From: Candidatus Eiseniibacteriota bacterium
Lineage (GTDB): Bacteria > Eisenbacteria > RBG-16-71-46 > JAGVPR01
DNA: 7,692 nucleotides
NCBI GenBank assembly: GCA_020052115.1
Contig: JAGVPR010000219.1
Span: forward strand, 1-7,692
Direction: 5' to 3'
Under the pieces are notes generated by a model that saw only the letters and a program-made list of their open reading frames with translations, did not search any database and was not told the DNA's origin. Both the position numbers and the translations under genes were made by a program. Below are positions 1 to 5,757 of this stretch, one piece after another. How positions within the stretch are numbered: position 1 is the first letter of the stretch; every line of letters starts with the position of its first letter.

Positions 1-71
1 GCCCCGAGCGGGCAGGGATGCAGCAGACCCTCCACGCGCCGCGGGGTTTCCGCCGCGCCGGCAGAGTGCGT

Positions 72-100
72 TTGACGCCGGCCGGCCGGACCGTTAGACT
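72..100 (+). promoter_or_regulatory. Predicted sigma70-type promoter of the nuo operon
   Basis: A -35 box TTGACG (72-77) is followed after exactly 17 nt by a -10 box TAGACT (95-100). The first matches the consensus at five of six positions and the second keeps the key T-A-and-final-T pattern. Transcription would begin near base 107 and give a leader of about 50 nt before the nuoA ATG at 158. Its position directly before nuoA supports nuoA as the first gene of the operon. This is a consensus match by eye; no start site has been measured. Bases 1-71 contain no gene that I can support. Confidence 0.6.
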
Positions 101-157
101 GGTGCCCTTGGCCTGTCCTGGCTGGGGCCGATCGGGCGGGGCCGGGTGGAGGTGGGG

Positions 158-558
158 ATGCAATACGACTTGGTGGCGGTCCTGGTCTTCATGGTTGTCG
201 GGGTGGCGCTTCTCGCGTTCATCCTCGCTCTCTCCCGCCTCCTCCAGCCGCGCGATCCCAATCCTGCGAAGCTCACCACATATGAGTGCGGCGAACAGCC
301 GGTGGGTCCGGCCTGGATCCAATTCAACATCCGCTTCTACGTCATGGCGCTGGTCTTCGTGATCTTCGACGTCGAAGTGGTATTCCTCTTCCCATGGGCG
401 GTGGTCTTCCAAAAGCTCGGTCTCTTCGCCTTCGTGGAGATGATGGTCTTCCTGGGGATCCTGCTGGTGGGGCTGGCCTACGTCTGGAGGAACGGGGACA
501 TCGAGTGGGTGAAGCCGCTCCCGGGCCCGGCCGCCCTCGAGGATGAGAAGGGAGCCCG

Positions 559-562
<4 letters not shown>
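158..562 (+). CDS. nuoA: NADH-quinone oxidoreductase subunit A (NuoA)
   Basis: This is a small membrane subunit of respiratory complex I that lies beside NuoH near the quinone channel. The product is 134 aa, a usual length. It has three membrane segments at about residues 5-27, 62-83 and 93-110. The conserved loop after helix 1 contains YECGE (42-46) and the Pro-Ala-Trp-Ile-Gln-Phe stretch (51-56). Helix 2 contains FDVEVVFLFPWA (70-81), whose acidic residues are conserved in the family. The ATG at 158 is preferred because GGAGG (148-152) lies 5 nt before it. A GTG at 146 would add four residues, but it would place that ribosome binding site inside the gene. The stop overlaps the nuoB start as ATGA (559-562), which suggests translational coupling. 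Identification is firm. Confidence 0.95.
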
Positions 563-1071
<509 letters not shown>

Positions 1072-1087
1072 GCCGCGCGGTCTGACC

Positions 1088-1582
1088 ATGGAACCGAAGG
1101 AAATCCACGAGCGCCTGAGCGCGAAGTTCGGCGGGAAGATCCTCCAGTCGGTCCTCGAGGCCGTGGATCCGTACGTGGTCATCGAGACATCGGCGATCGC
1201 GGATGTCTGCGGCTATCTCAAGGAGGATCCGGAACTCGCGTGCGACACCCTCATGTGCCTCTCCGGCGTGGACACCAAGGAGAAGCTCCAGATCGTCTAC
1301 CACATCTACTCGATGTCGCGGCGCCATCGGGTGGTGCTGAAGGTCGAGACGACCCGCGAAGGGGAGCCCTCGGTGCCGACCGTGTCGCACGTCTGGGGCA
1401 CCGCGAATTTCCATGAGCGCGAGGCGTACGACATGTTCGGCTTCCGTTTCGAGGGGCACCCGGATCTGAGACGGATCCTCTGCCCGGACGATTGGGAAGG
1501 CTATCCGCTTCGCAAGGACTACAAGTACCCGGACTTCTACCGGGACATTGACAACCGGCAGGTGGACACGCGCGATGTCTGA
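1088..1582 (+). CDS. nuoC: NADH-quinone oxidoreductase subunit C (NuoC, 30 kDa subunit)
   Basis: NuoC is a cofactor-free structural subunit that packs against NuoD in the peripheral arm of complex I. The product is 164 aa, within the usual range for unfused NuoC. The complex I 30-kDa signature is complete at residues 110-131. It begins with EREAYDMFGF, and the conserved His124 and the following Arg-Arg-Ile-Leu are in place. It continues with CPDDWEGYPLRKDY (132-145), the typical end of the domain. In Escherichia coli NuoC and NuoD are one protein; here they are separate genes. The ATG at 1088 has no clear ribosome binding site, although it lies only 16 nt after the nuoB stop, so re-initiation from nuoB translation is plausible. 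Its 3' end overlaps the start of nuoD by 8 nt. Confidence 0.94.
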   Translation: MEPKEIHERLSAKFGGKILQSVLEAVDPYVVIETSAIADVCGYLKEDPELACDTLMCLSGVDTKEKLQIVYHIYSMSRRHRVVLKVETTREGEPSVPTVSHVWGTANFHEREAYDMFGFRFEGHPDLRRILCPDDWEGYPLRKDYKYPDFYRDIDNRQVDTRDV

Positions 1583-2693
1583 AGTCCGAACCGAGGAAAT
1601 GGTCCTCAACATGGGGCCGCAGCACCCCAGCACGCATGGGGTGTTCCGGGTCGAGCTGGTCACGGACGGCGAGATCGTCACCGAGACCCGACCGCACATC
1701 GGCTACCTGCACCGCTGTTTCGAGAAGCACGCCGAGCACCTCCAGTACACCGGCATCATCCCGTTCACGGACCGCCTCGACTATCTCTCCGGGATGAACC
1801 AGAACTTCGGCTTCGTCCTGGCCGTCGAGAAGCTGCTGGGGTCCGAGATCCCCGAGCGGGCGGAGTACATCCGCGTCATCATGGCCGAGCTTAATCGAAT
1901 CGCGAGCCACTTGATGATGATCGGTCACATGGGAACCGACGCCGGCGCGATCACGCCGGTGCTCTACGGCTTCCGCGACCGCGAGTACATCCTGGACCTG
2001 TTCGAGGAGGTCTCGGGCGCGCGGCTTCTCTACAATTACTACCGCGTCGGTGGAGTGATCGCCGACCTCACTCCGGGCTTCGTCGAGAAGACGCGCAAGT
2101 ACCTCGACTATCTCGAGCGGGTTCTCAACGAGTTCGACCAGCTCCTCAGCGAGAACAAGATCTTCCGCGGGCGGACGGTCGGCGTTGGCGTTCTTCCGCC
2201 GAAGGTCGCGGTGGACTACGCGGTGACCGGCCCGAATCTGCGCGCCTGCGGCGTCAACTGGGACCTCAGGCGGGACGAGCCGTACTCCATCTATCCGCGC
2301 TTCAAGTTCGACGTCGTCGTCGGCCGCGAGGGCCCCGGCGTCGTCGGCGACTCGTGGAACCGGTACTGGGTGCGCGTGCAGGAGATCCGCGAGAGCGCGA
2401 AGATCGTCCGCCAGGCGCTCGACGGGTTGCCGGAGGGCGACTTCATCAAGGCGCCGAAGTCCATCCGTCCGCCGAAGGGCTCGGAGGTCTACCACCGCAC
2501 CGAGACGCCGCGCGGCGAGCTGGGCTACTACGTCATCAGTGACGGCACGCCCACGCCGGTCCGCGTCAAGGTGCGCTCTCCGGGCTTCGTGCACATCAGC
2601 GCGATACCGGCTTTCTGCACCAACATGATGGTCGCCGACCTCGTCATGGCCATGGGAACTCTCGATTTCGTCATGGGGGAGGTGGACCGGTGA
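1575..2693 (+). CDS. nuoD: NADH-quinone oxidoreductase subunit D (NuoD, 49 kDa subunit)
   Basis: NuoD forms the quinone-binding pocket of complex I together with NuoB and NuoH. The product is 372 aa. The N-terminal hallmark MGPQHPSTHG (13-22) is present. H21 and Y70 (in RLDYL) match by position the His and Tyr known from other complex I structures to contact the quinone head group. Other family segments are AELNRIASHLM (104-114), GPNLRACGVNWDLRRDEPYS (219-238) and the C-terminal DFVMGEVDR (364-372). The 49-kDa signature region reads LHRCFEKHAEH, with Cys48 where many members have Gly. The nickel-ligand cysteine pairs of the related hydrogenases are absent, so this is a complex I subunit. The start at 1575 is chosen because AGGTGG (1560-1565) precedes it; an earlier ATG at 1548 has no support. 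The stop overlaps the nuoH start. Confidence 0.96.
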   Translation: MSEVRTEEMVLNMGPQHPSTHGVFRVELVTDGEIVTETRPHIGYLHRCFEKHAEHLQYTGIIPFTDRLDYLSGMNQNFGFVLAVEKLLGSEIPERAEYIRVIMAELNRIASHLMMIGHMGTDAGAITPVLYGFRDREYILDLFEEVSGARLLYNYYRVGGVIADLTPGFVEKTRKYLDYLERVLNEFDQLLSENKIFRGRTVGVGVLPPKVAVDYAVTGPNLRACGVNWDLRRDEPYSIYPRFKFDVVVGREGPGVVGDSWNRYWVRVQEIRESAKIVRQALDGLPEGDFIKAPKSIRPPKGSEVYHRTETPRGELGYYVISDGTPTPVRVKVRSPGFVHISAIPAFCTNMMVADLVMAMGTLDFVMGEVDR

Positions 2694-3733
2694 GGGAGTG
2701 GGGGCGGTCCCTGGCGCAGACGATGCACGCGCCGGAGTGGGTCGGGCAGGTCACCTTGATGGTCATCGGGGCGGTCGCGGTCTTCCTGATCATGGCGCTT
2801 GCGGCGCTCGCCTTCGTGTGGCTCGAGCGCAAGGTCGCCGGACGCATCCAGAGCCGCTACGGCCCGAACCGCGCGGGCAAGTTCGGCATCCTGCAGACGC
2901 TTGCGGACGCGGTGAAGCTCCTCCTCAAGGAGGACATCATCCCGGCGGCGGCCGACAAGTCGCTCTTCATCCTCGCGCCCTATATCGTCTTCGTCGCCAC
3001 TTTCGCCGCCTTCGTCGTGATCCCCTGGAGCAGCAAACTCTACGTGAGCGACCTCGACGTGGGGCTGCTCTATATCGCCGCGATGGGTTCCTTCGTCGTG
3101 GTTGGGATCCTGATGGCCGGTTGGGCGTCGAACAACAAGTGGTCGCTTCTCGGGGCTATGCGCGGCGCGGCGCAGATCGTCTCCTACGAGATCCCGGTGG
3201 CGCTCGCGATCCTCACCGTCGTGGTGCTGGCTGGGACGCTGAACCTTCGCATGATCCAGGAAGGGCAGAGCGGCTGGTTCTGGAAGTGGTACGTCTTCCA
3301 GTCGCCGTTCACGTTCATCGCGTTCTTCCTCTACTTCGTCGGCTCCATCGCGGAAGCCAACCGTACTCCATTCGACCTGCCGGAAGCGGAGCAGGAGCTG
3401 ACGGCGGGGTTTCACACCGAGTACAGCGGGATGCGCTGGGCGTTCTTCTTCCTCGCCGAGTACGGGAACCTACTCCTCGTGAGCTTGGTGGCGGCGGTGC
3501 TCTTCCTCGGCGGCTGGAACGTCGGAATCCCGGGCGTTCCGATCCCCGGCGCGCTCGTGCTCGTCGCCAAGGCGGTCGTTCTGGTGCTCCTTCAGATGTG
3601 GCTCCGGTGGACGCTGCCGCGTCTTCGCGTGGACCAGGTGATGGCCGTTTGCTGGAAATACCTGATGCCTCTCGCCTTCGGGACACTCATCGGCGCGGGG
3701 GCTTGGAAGATGCTCTTCCCGGGAACCGCATAG
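2690..3733 (+). CDS. nuoH: NADH-quinone oxidoreductase subunit H (NuoH)
   Basis: NuoH is the membrane subunit that joins the two arms of complex I and lines the quinone entry channel. The product is 347 aa, a usual length, with about eight hydrophobic segments, including roughly 22-44, 93-112, 124-144, 165-182, 204-221, 249-275, 286-303 and 320-338. Both family signatures are intact: GILQTLADAVKLLLKE (66-81), preceded by WLERKVAGRIQSRYGPNRAG (44-63), and PFDLPEAEQELTAG (227-240). The start is a GTG whose last two bases form the nuoD stop (GTGA at 2690-2693). GGAGG (2678-2682) lies 7 nt before it. NuoD is followed directly by NuoH; genes for the NADH-oxidising subunits E, F and G are not between them as they are in many other nuo operons. 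Confidence 0.96.
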   Translation: MREWGRSLAQTMHAPEWVGQVTLMVIGAVAVFLIMALAALAFVWLERKVAGRIQSRYGPNRAGKFGILQTLADAVKLLLKEDIIPAAADKSLFILAPYIVFVATFAAFVVIPWSSKLYVSDLDVGLLYIAAMGSFVVVGILMAGWASNNKWSLLGAMRGAAQIVSYEIPVALAILTVVVLAGTLNLRMIQEGQSGWFWKWYVFQSPFTFIAFFLYFVGSIAEANRTPFDLPEAEQELTAGFHTEYSGMRWAFFFLAEYGNLLLVSLVAAVLFLGGWNVGIPGVPIPGALVLVAKAVVLVLLQMWLRWTLPRLRVDQVMAVCWKYLMPLAFGTLIGAGAWKMLFPGTA

Positions 3734-3760
3734 CGCGGGCCCCGGGGGCCGAGGGACTAT

Positions 3761-4375
3761 ATGGCGTACTTTCGGAACATCTACGATGCGCTGGCGACGA
3801 CGCTGGCCGGCATGCAGATCACGCTGAGGAACGCGTTCATCAAGCCGATCACGCTCCAGTATCCGGAGGTCAGGCACACGGTGCCGGAGCGGTTCCGCGG
3901 CCAGCTCTTCATGCGGACCGAGGACTGCATCGCGTGCGACCAGTGCGTGCGCATCTGCCCGGTGGATTGTATCTACCTCGACTCGGTGAAGAGGGCGCCG
4001 GAGGATGTCGCCGAGACCTCCGACGGTTCGAAGAAGAGGCTCTGGCTCACGCGTTTCGACATTGACGTGACGCTCTGCATGGTCTGCGGACTCTGCAGCG
4101 AGGTGTGTCCGACCGATTGCCTCTACCACACGCACGAGTACGAGATCGCGCCGAGACATCGCAAGGGCATGTTCCTCGTCTTTGCGGAGCCGCAGGACAT
4201 CGAGAAGGGCAAGGTCGCCGCGGAGCGATGGGAGAGGGAGAAGAAGGAGAAGGCCGCGGCGGCTGCCGCGGCCTTCGGTGCTGCGAACGACAGGAGAGCT
4301 ACCGGTACAGGTTCTTCACGGAGCCCCAGGTGCGGTTCTCTGTGGGAACCGGGCAGCCTTCAAGGGTACCGGTGA
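3761..4375 (+). CDS. nuoI: NADH-quinone oxidoreductase subunit I (NuoI), with an atypical C-terminal tail
   Basis: NuoI is a ferredoxin-like subunit that passes electrons through two [4Fe-4S] clusters (N6a and N6b) towards NuoB. Both CX2CX2CX3CP motifs are complete: C56, C59, C62, C66 and C106, C109, C112, C116. The start at 3761 has GAGGG (3751-3755) 5 nt before it and lies 27 nt after nuoH. The reading frame encodes 204 aa, which is long for the family. The conserved part ends at about residue 150. It is followed by a charged, alanine-rich stretch (EREKKEKAAAAAAAFGA) and then a Gly/Ser/Arg-rich tail. The last 25 or so codons overlap the 3' end of a convergent gene. That tail is probably not under NuoI selection and may be a read-through into neighbouring DNA. 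nuoJ does not follow. Confidence 0.93.
   Translation: MAYFRNIYDALATTLAGMQITLRNAFIKPITLQYPEVRHTVPERFRGQLFMRTEDCIACDQCVRICPVDCIYLDSVKRAPEDVAETSDGSKKRLWLTRFDIDVTLCMVCGLCSEVCPTDCLYHTHEYEIAPRHRKGMFLVFAEPQDIEKGKVAAERWEREKKEKAAAAAAAFGAANDRRATGTGSSRSPRCGSLWEPGSLQGYR
4249..4276 (-). terminator. Perfect 12-bp GC hairpin, probable terminator of the reverse-strand gene
   Basis: Bases 4249-4260 and 4265-4276 are perfect reverse complements, separated by the 4-nt loop GGCT. The hairpin lies 22 nt beyond the stop of the reverse-strand gene. Read on that strand, the stem is followed by a pyrimidine-rich run (TCCTTCTTCTCC), which is a weak version of the U-tract of an intrinsic terminator. On the forward strand the same bases encode the alanine-rich tail of NuoI and are followed by no U-tract. 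A repetitive GCG/GCC alanine tract can form such a stem by chance, so the terminator role is inferred. Confidence 0.45.
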
Positions 4376-5270
4376 GGGTCCAGGTGCCGGAGGTGTTCGT
4401 ACCGTAGCTGTCAATGATCAGGTAGTAGGTGCCGCCGGTGGCGAAGGTGTAGTTGAGGACTTCGGTCCCTGCCGCGGCATCCGCCCCGACGACGCACGAA
4501 GCCATGTTGGCGCAGTCGGTCACGACGTAGATGGAGGCATCGGCCGTCGAGACGTAGGTAACATTGATGACTCCGCCTGGGCCAACCAGGAACTTGTACG
4601 TCACGTCCTTGCCGAGCGCCGAGAAGCCCGTGCACGAGGGTCCGGGGATCGCCGGGTTGTAGTCGTTCGTCGCCCACTGCGTCGTGCCGCTCAGGCTGAC
4701 GGGGCCGCAGAGAATGTCAATGGCGCCGGCGCAAGTGTCGTTCGGCGGCGGCGGCTGGGGCTCGGCGCAACCGAAGAACGCCTTGTAGAGGCCGGTATAC
4801 GCGGACGAGTAGCTCCGGACCATTCCGTAATACGTGCCGGGGGCCACGGCCGTGTACGTGATGAGCGAGTAGAGGCCGGGGCCGCCGTCGTCGTTGGAGG
4901 CCACCTGGGCCTGAGCGGAGTTGTACAGATAGATGTACGTGTCCAGCACCTCAGGCGCGCCGTCGGCGTCGGTGCCGAAGGTGATGATGGTGTTCGCGAC
5001 GCTCGTCGTGAAGACGTAGTAGTCGAGATCGCCCGCGGGTGCGGGTCCGCCGACGGTGATGCTTCCGTGAACGACGTCGCCGCAGGCGACCGGCTGCGCC
5101 GTGGCAAACGTCCCGTTCGGCTCGACCTCGGCCACATCCGTGAGCGTCCCTTCCGGCTTCGGATTCCAGTACTTCTCATTAGCCTCCGTGATCTTGTCGG
5201 CCCAAGCGGATGAAGCGAGCGCCACACCGACCAGCAGACACACGCCGAGGAGCAGAAGCTTGTTGCGCAT
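4299..5270 (-). CDS. Secreted protein with two pre-peptidase C-terminal (PPC)-type domains
   Basis: The product is 323 aa, and its function is unknown. Residues 1-24 form a clear Sec signal peptide: a basic start (MRNK), a hydrophobic core and a cleavage site after ASSAWA. Residues 47-166 look like a PPC-type beta-sandwich, with EVEPNGTFATAQ, GDLDYYVFT, ASNDDGGPG and a late APGTYYGMVRSY strand. A short proline linker (PQPPPPND) leads to a second, diverged domain (176-303) with DVTYKF, ASIYVVTDC and GGTYYLIIDSYG. Eight cysteines in the mature part could form disulfides. The protein ends in ENRTWGSVKNLYR. Such domains usually accompany exported enzymes or surface proteins, but no catalytic domain is present here. 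The ATG at 5270 is chosen for its GGAGGG ribosome site and for the signal peptide right after it. An upstream ATG at 5432 falls within the predicted -10 box. It is convergent with nuoI. Confidence 0.85.
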   Translation of the reverse strand: MRNKLLLLGVCLLVGVALASSAWADKITEANEKYWNPKPEGTLTDVAEVEPNGTFATAQPVACGDVVHGSITVGGPAPAGDLDYYVFTTSVANTIITFGTDADGAPEVLDTYIYLYNSAQAQVASNDDGGPGLYSLITYTAVAPGTYYGMVRSYSSAYTGLYKAFFGCAEPQPPPPNDTCAGAIDILCGPVSLSGTTQWATNDYNPAIPGPSCTGFSALGKDVTYKFLVGPGGVINVTYVSTADASIYVVTDCANMASCVVGADAAAGTEVLNYTFATGGTYYLIIDSYGTNTSGTWTLTGTLEGCPVPTENRTWGSVKNLYR

Positions 5271-5430
5271 GGTCCCTCCGTCGAAAGGTACAGGCTGTGA
5301 ATGGGGAAAGCAGGACGGGTACCTGATAGCAGTGGGCTGGCCCTGGTGGCCCTGGTGCCCGGCATCACCTCCCAGAGGAAGAAGGCGAATGATGCTCACG
5401 CCGATGCAACAACCGCTCTGAGTGCTAGAC

Positions 5431-5459
5431 ATGGTAGCAACTCCAGACCCTTAAGTCAA
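5431..5459 (-). promoter_or_regulatory. Predicted sigma70-type promoter of the PPC gene
   Basis: On the reverse strand a -35 box TTGACT (5459-5454) is followed after exactly 17 nt by a -10 box TACCAT (5436-5431). Transcription would begin near base 5424 and leave a leader of about 154 nt before the ATG at 5270. The upstream in-frame ATG at 5432 lies within the -10 box and so would not be in the transcript. This is a consensus match by eye. Confidence 0.55.
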
Positions 5460-5535
5460 GAACATCTGTCCACTTGCGGGAGATGGAATCCCTGGGTCGG
5501 GGCGGGCAGAGCGCCTCCGAGGCCGGGAATCCGAG

Positions 5536-5565
5536 TTGCCGCTTCATTCGTGGCACGCCTATAAT
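5536..5565 (+). promoter_or_regulatory. Predicted sigma70-type promoter of the radical SAM gene
   Basis: A perfect -10 hexamer TATAAT (5560-5565) follows a partial -35 box TTGCCG (5536-5541) at an 18-nt spacing. Transcription would begin near base 5572 and give a leader of about 186 nt. A full TATAAT is notable in DNA this GC-rich. The -35 box matches only at the first three positions. Confidence 0.5.
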
Positions 5566-5607
5566 GGCGACTCCAGGCCGCCAGGCGAGGCGACCCTCTT
5601 GCCTCTG

Positions 5608-5631
5608 GAGCCCTTCGGCCTGAAGGGGCTC
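5608..5631 (+). other. Hairpin in the radical SAM gene leader
   Basis: GAGCCCTT and AAGGGGCTC can pair as an 8-bp stem with one bulged G, around a 7-nt loop (CGGCCTG). It lies about 36 nt into the predicted leader. No U-tract follows, so it does not look like a terminator. It could be a leader structure or a chance fold in GC-rich DNA. Confidence 0.3.
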
Positions 5632-5729
5632 GACCCCCGGTGTTCTCGCAGAGCGATCGTCGTCCGGTCGGCCTCCCCGCATCAGGGATCGCCTTCCCCG
5701 CGCGCGGGCGCCGAGAAAAGGACCTTATC

Positions 5730-5744
5730 GCGGGCCCATCCCGC
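5730..5744 (+). other. Small hairpin just before the radical SAM start codon
   Basis: GCGGG (5730-5734) and CCCGC (5740-5744) pair perfectly around the loop CCCAT. The stem ends 13 nt before the ATG at 5758. No ribosome binding site lies at normal spacing; the nearest purine-rich candidate, AAAAGGA (5716-5722), lies upstream of this hairpin. A role in translation is only a guess. Confidence 0.25.
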
Positions 5745-5757
5745 TCGAACGGACAAT

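Larger units (their letters stand above)
5271..5757. other. 487-nt divergent intergenic region without a supported gene
   Basis: This stretch separates the reverse-strand PPC gene from the forward radical SAM gene. Reading frames across it have no recognisable protein features. It contains two divergent promoter-like sequences (reverse 5431-5459, forward 5536-5565), a perfect 9-nt tandem duplication of GGCCCTGGT (5339-5347 and 5348-5356), and two hairpins in the forward leader. The predicted leaders are about 154 nt for the PPC gene and about 186 nt for the radical SAM gene. I found no tRNA and no conserved riboswitch core such as a B12 box. Confidence 0.7.

Noticed and set aside
1..75. 3' end of an upstream gene in the first bases
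   Set aside because: Open frames exist for some tens of codons, but none shows a recognisable protein pattern, so no gene can be supported.
146..157. GTG at 146 as the nuoA start
   Set aside because: The GGAGG ribosome site (148-152) would lie inside the gene, and it is well placed for the ATG at 158.
1251..2594. Long reverse-strand open frame opposite nuoC and nuoD (447 codons)
   Set aside because: It is a shadow of two certain genes in GC-rich DNA; its residue make-up is Arg/Asp/Val/His-rich and lacks any recognisable domain.
1575..2693. NuoD-like gene as a membrane-bound hydrogenase large subunit
   Set aside because: The cysteine pairs that bind nickel are absent, while the quinone-site residues of complex I are present.
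2698..4065. Long forward open frame across nuoH and nuoI (455 codons) in another frame
   Set aside because: It overlaps two firmly identified genes, and the product is Arg/Gly/Pro-rich with no domain pattern.
4300..4373. Repeated TACCGGT (4300-4306 and 4367-4373) as flanking repeats of an insertion
   Set aside because: Seven bases 67 bp apart inside coding sequence are too short, and no mobile element lies between them.
5229..5270. Lipoprotein signal (Cys11) on the PPC protein
   Set aside because: Residues before Cys11 are LLGV, without the small residue needed at -1, and a normal cleavage site follows at residue 24.
5420..5500. tRNA-like stretch (TGGTAGC followed by a small GGGA/TCCC stem)
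   Set aside because: There is no acceptor stem, no anticodon stem and no TTCGA-type T loop.
5551..5565. Sigma54-like promoter, since TGGCACG matches the -24 element
   Set aside because: The required -12 TTGC-type element is absent at the right spacing; the place holds TAAT, which fits a sigma70 -10 box.
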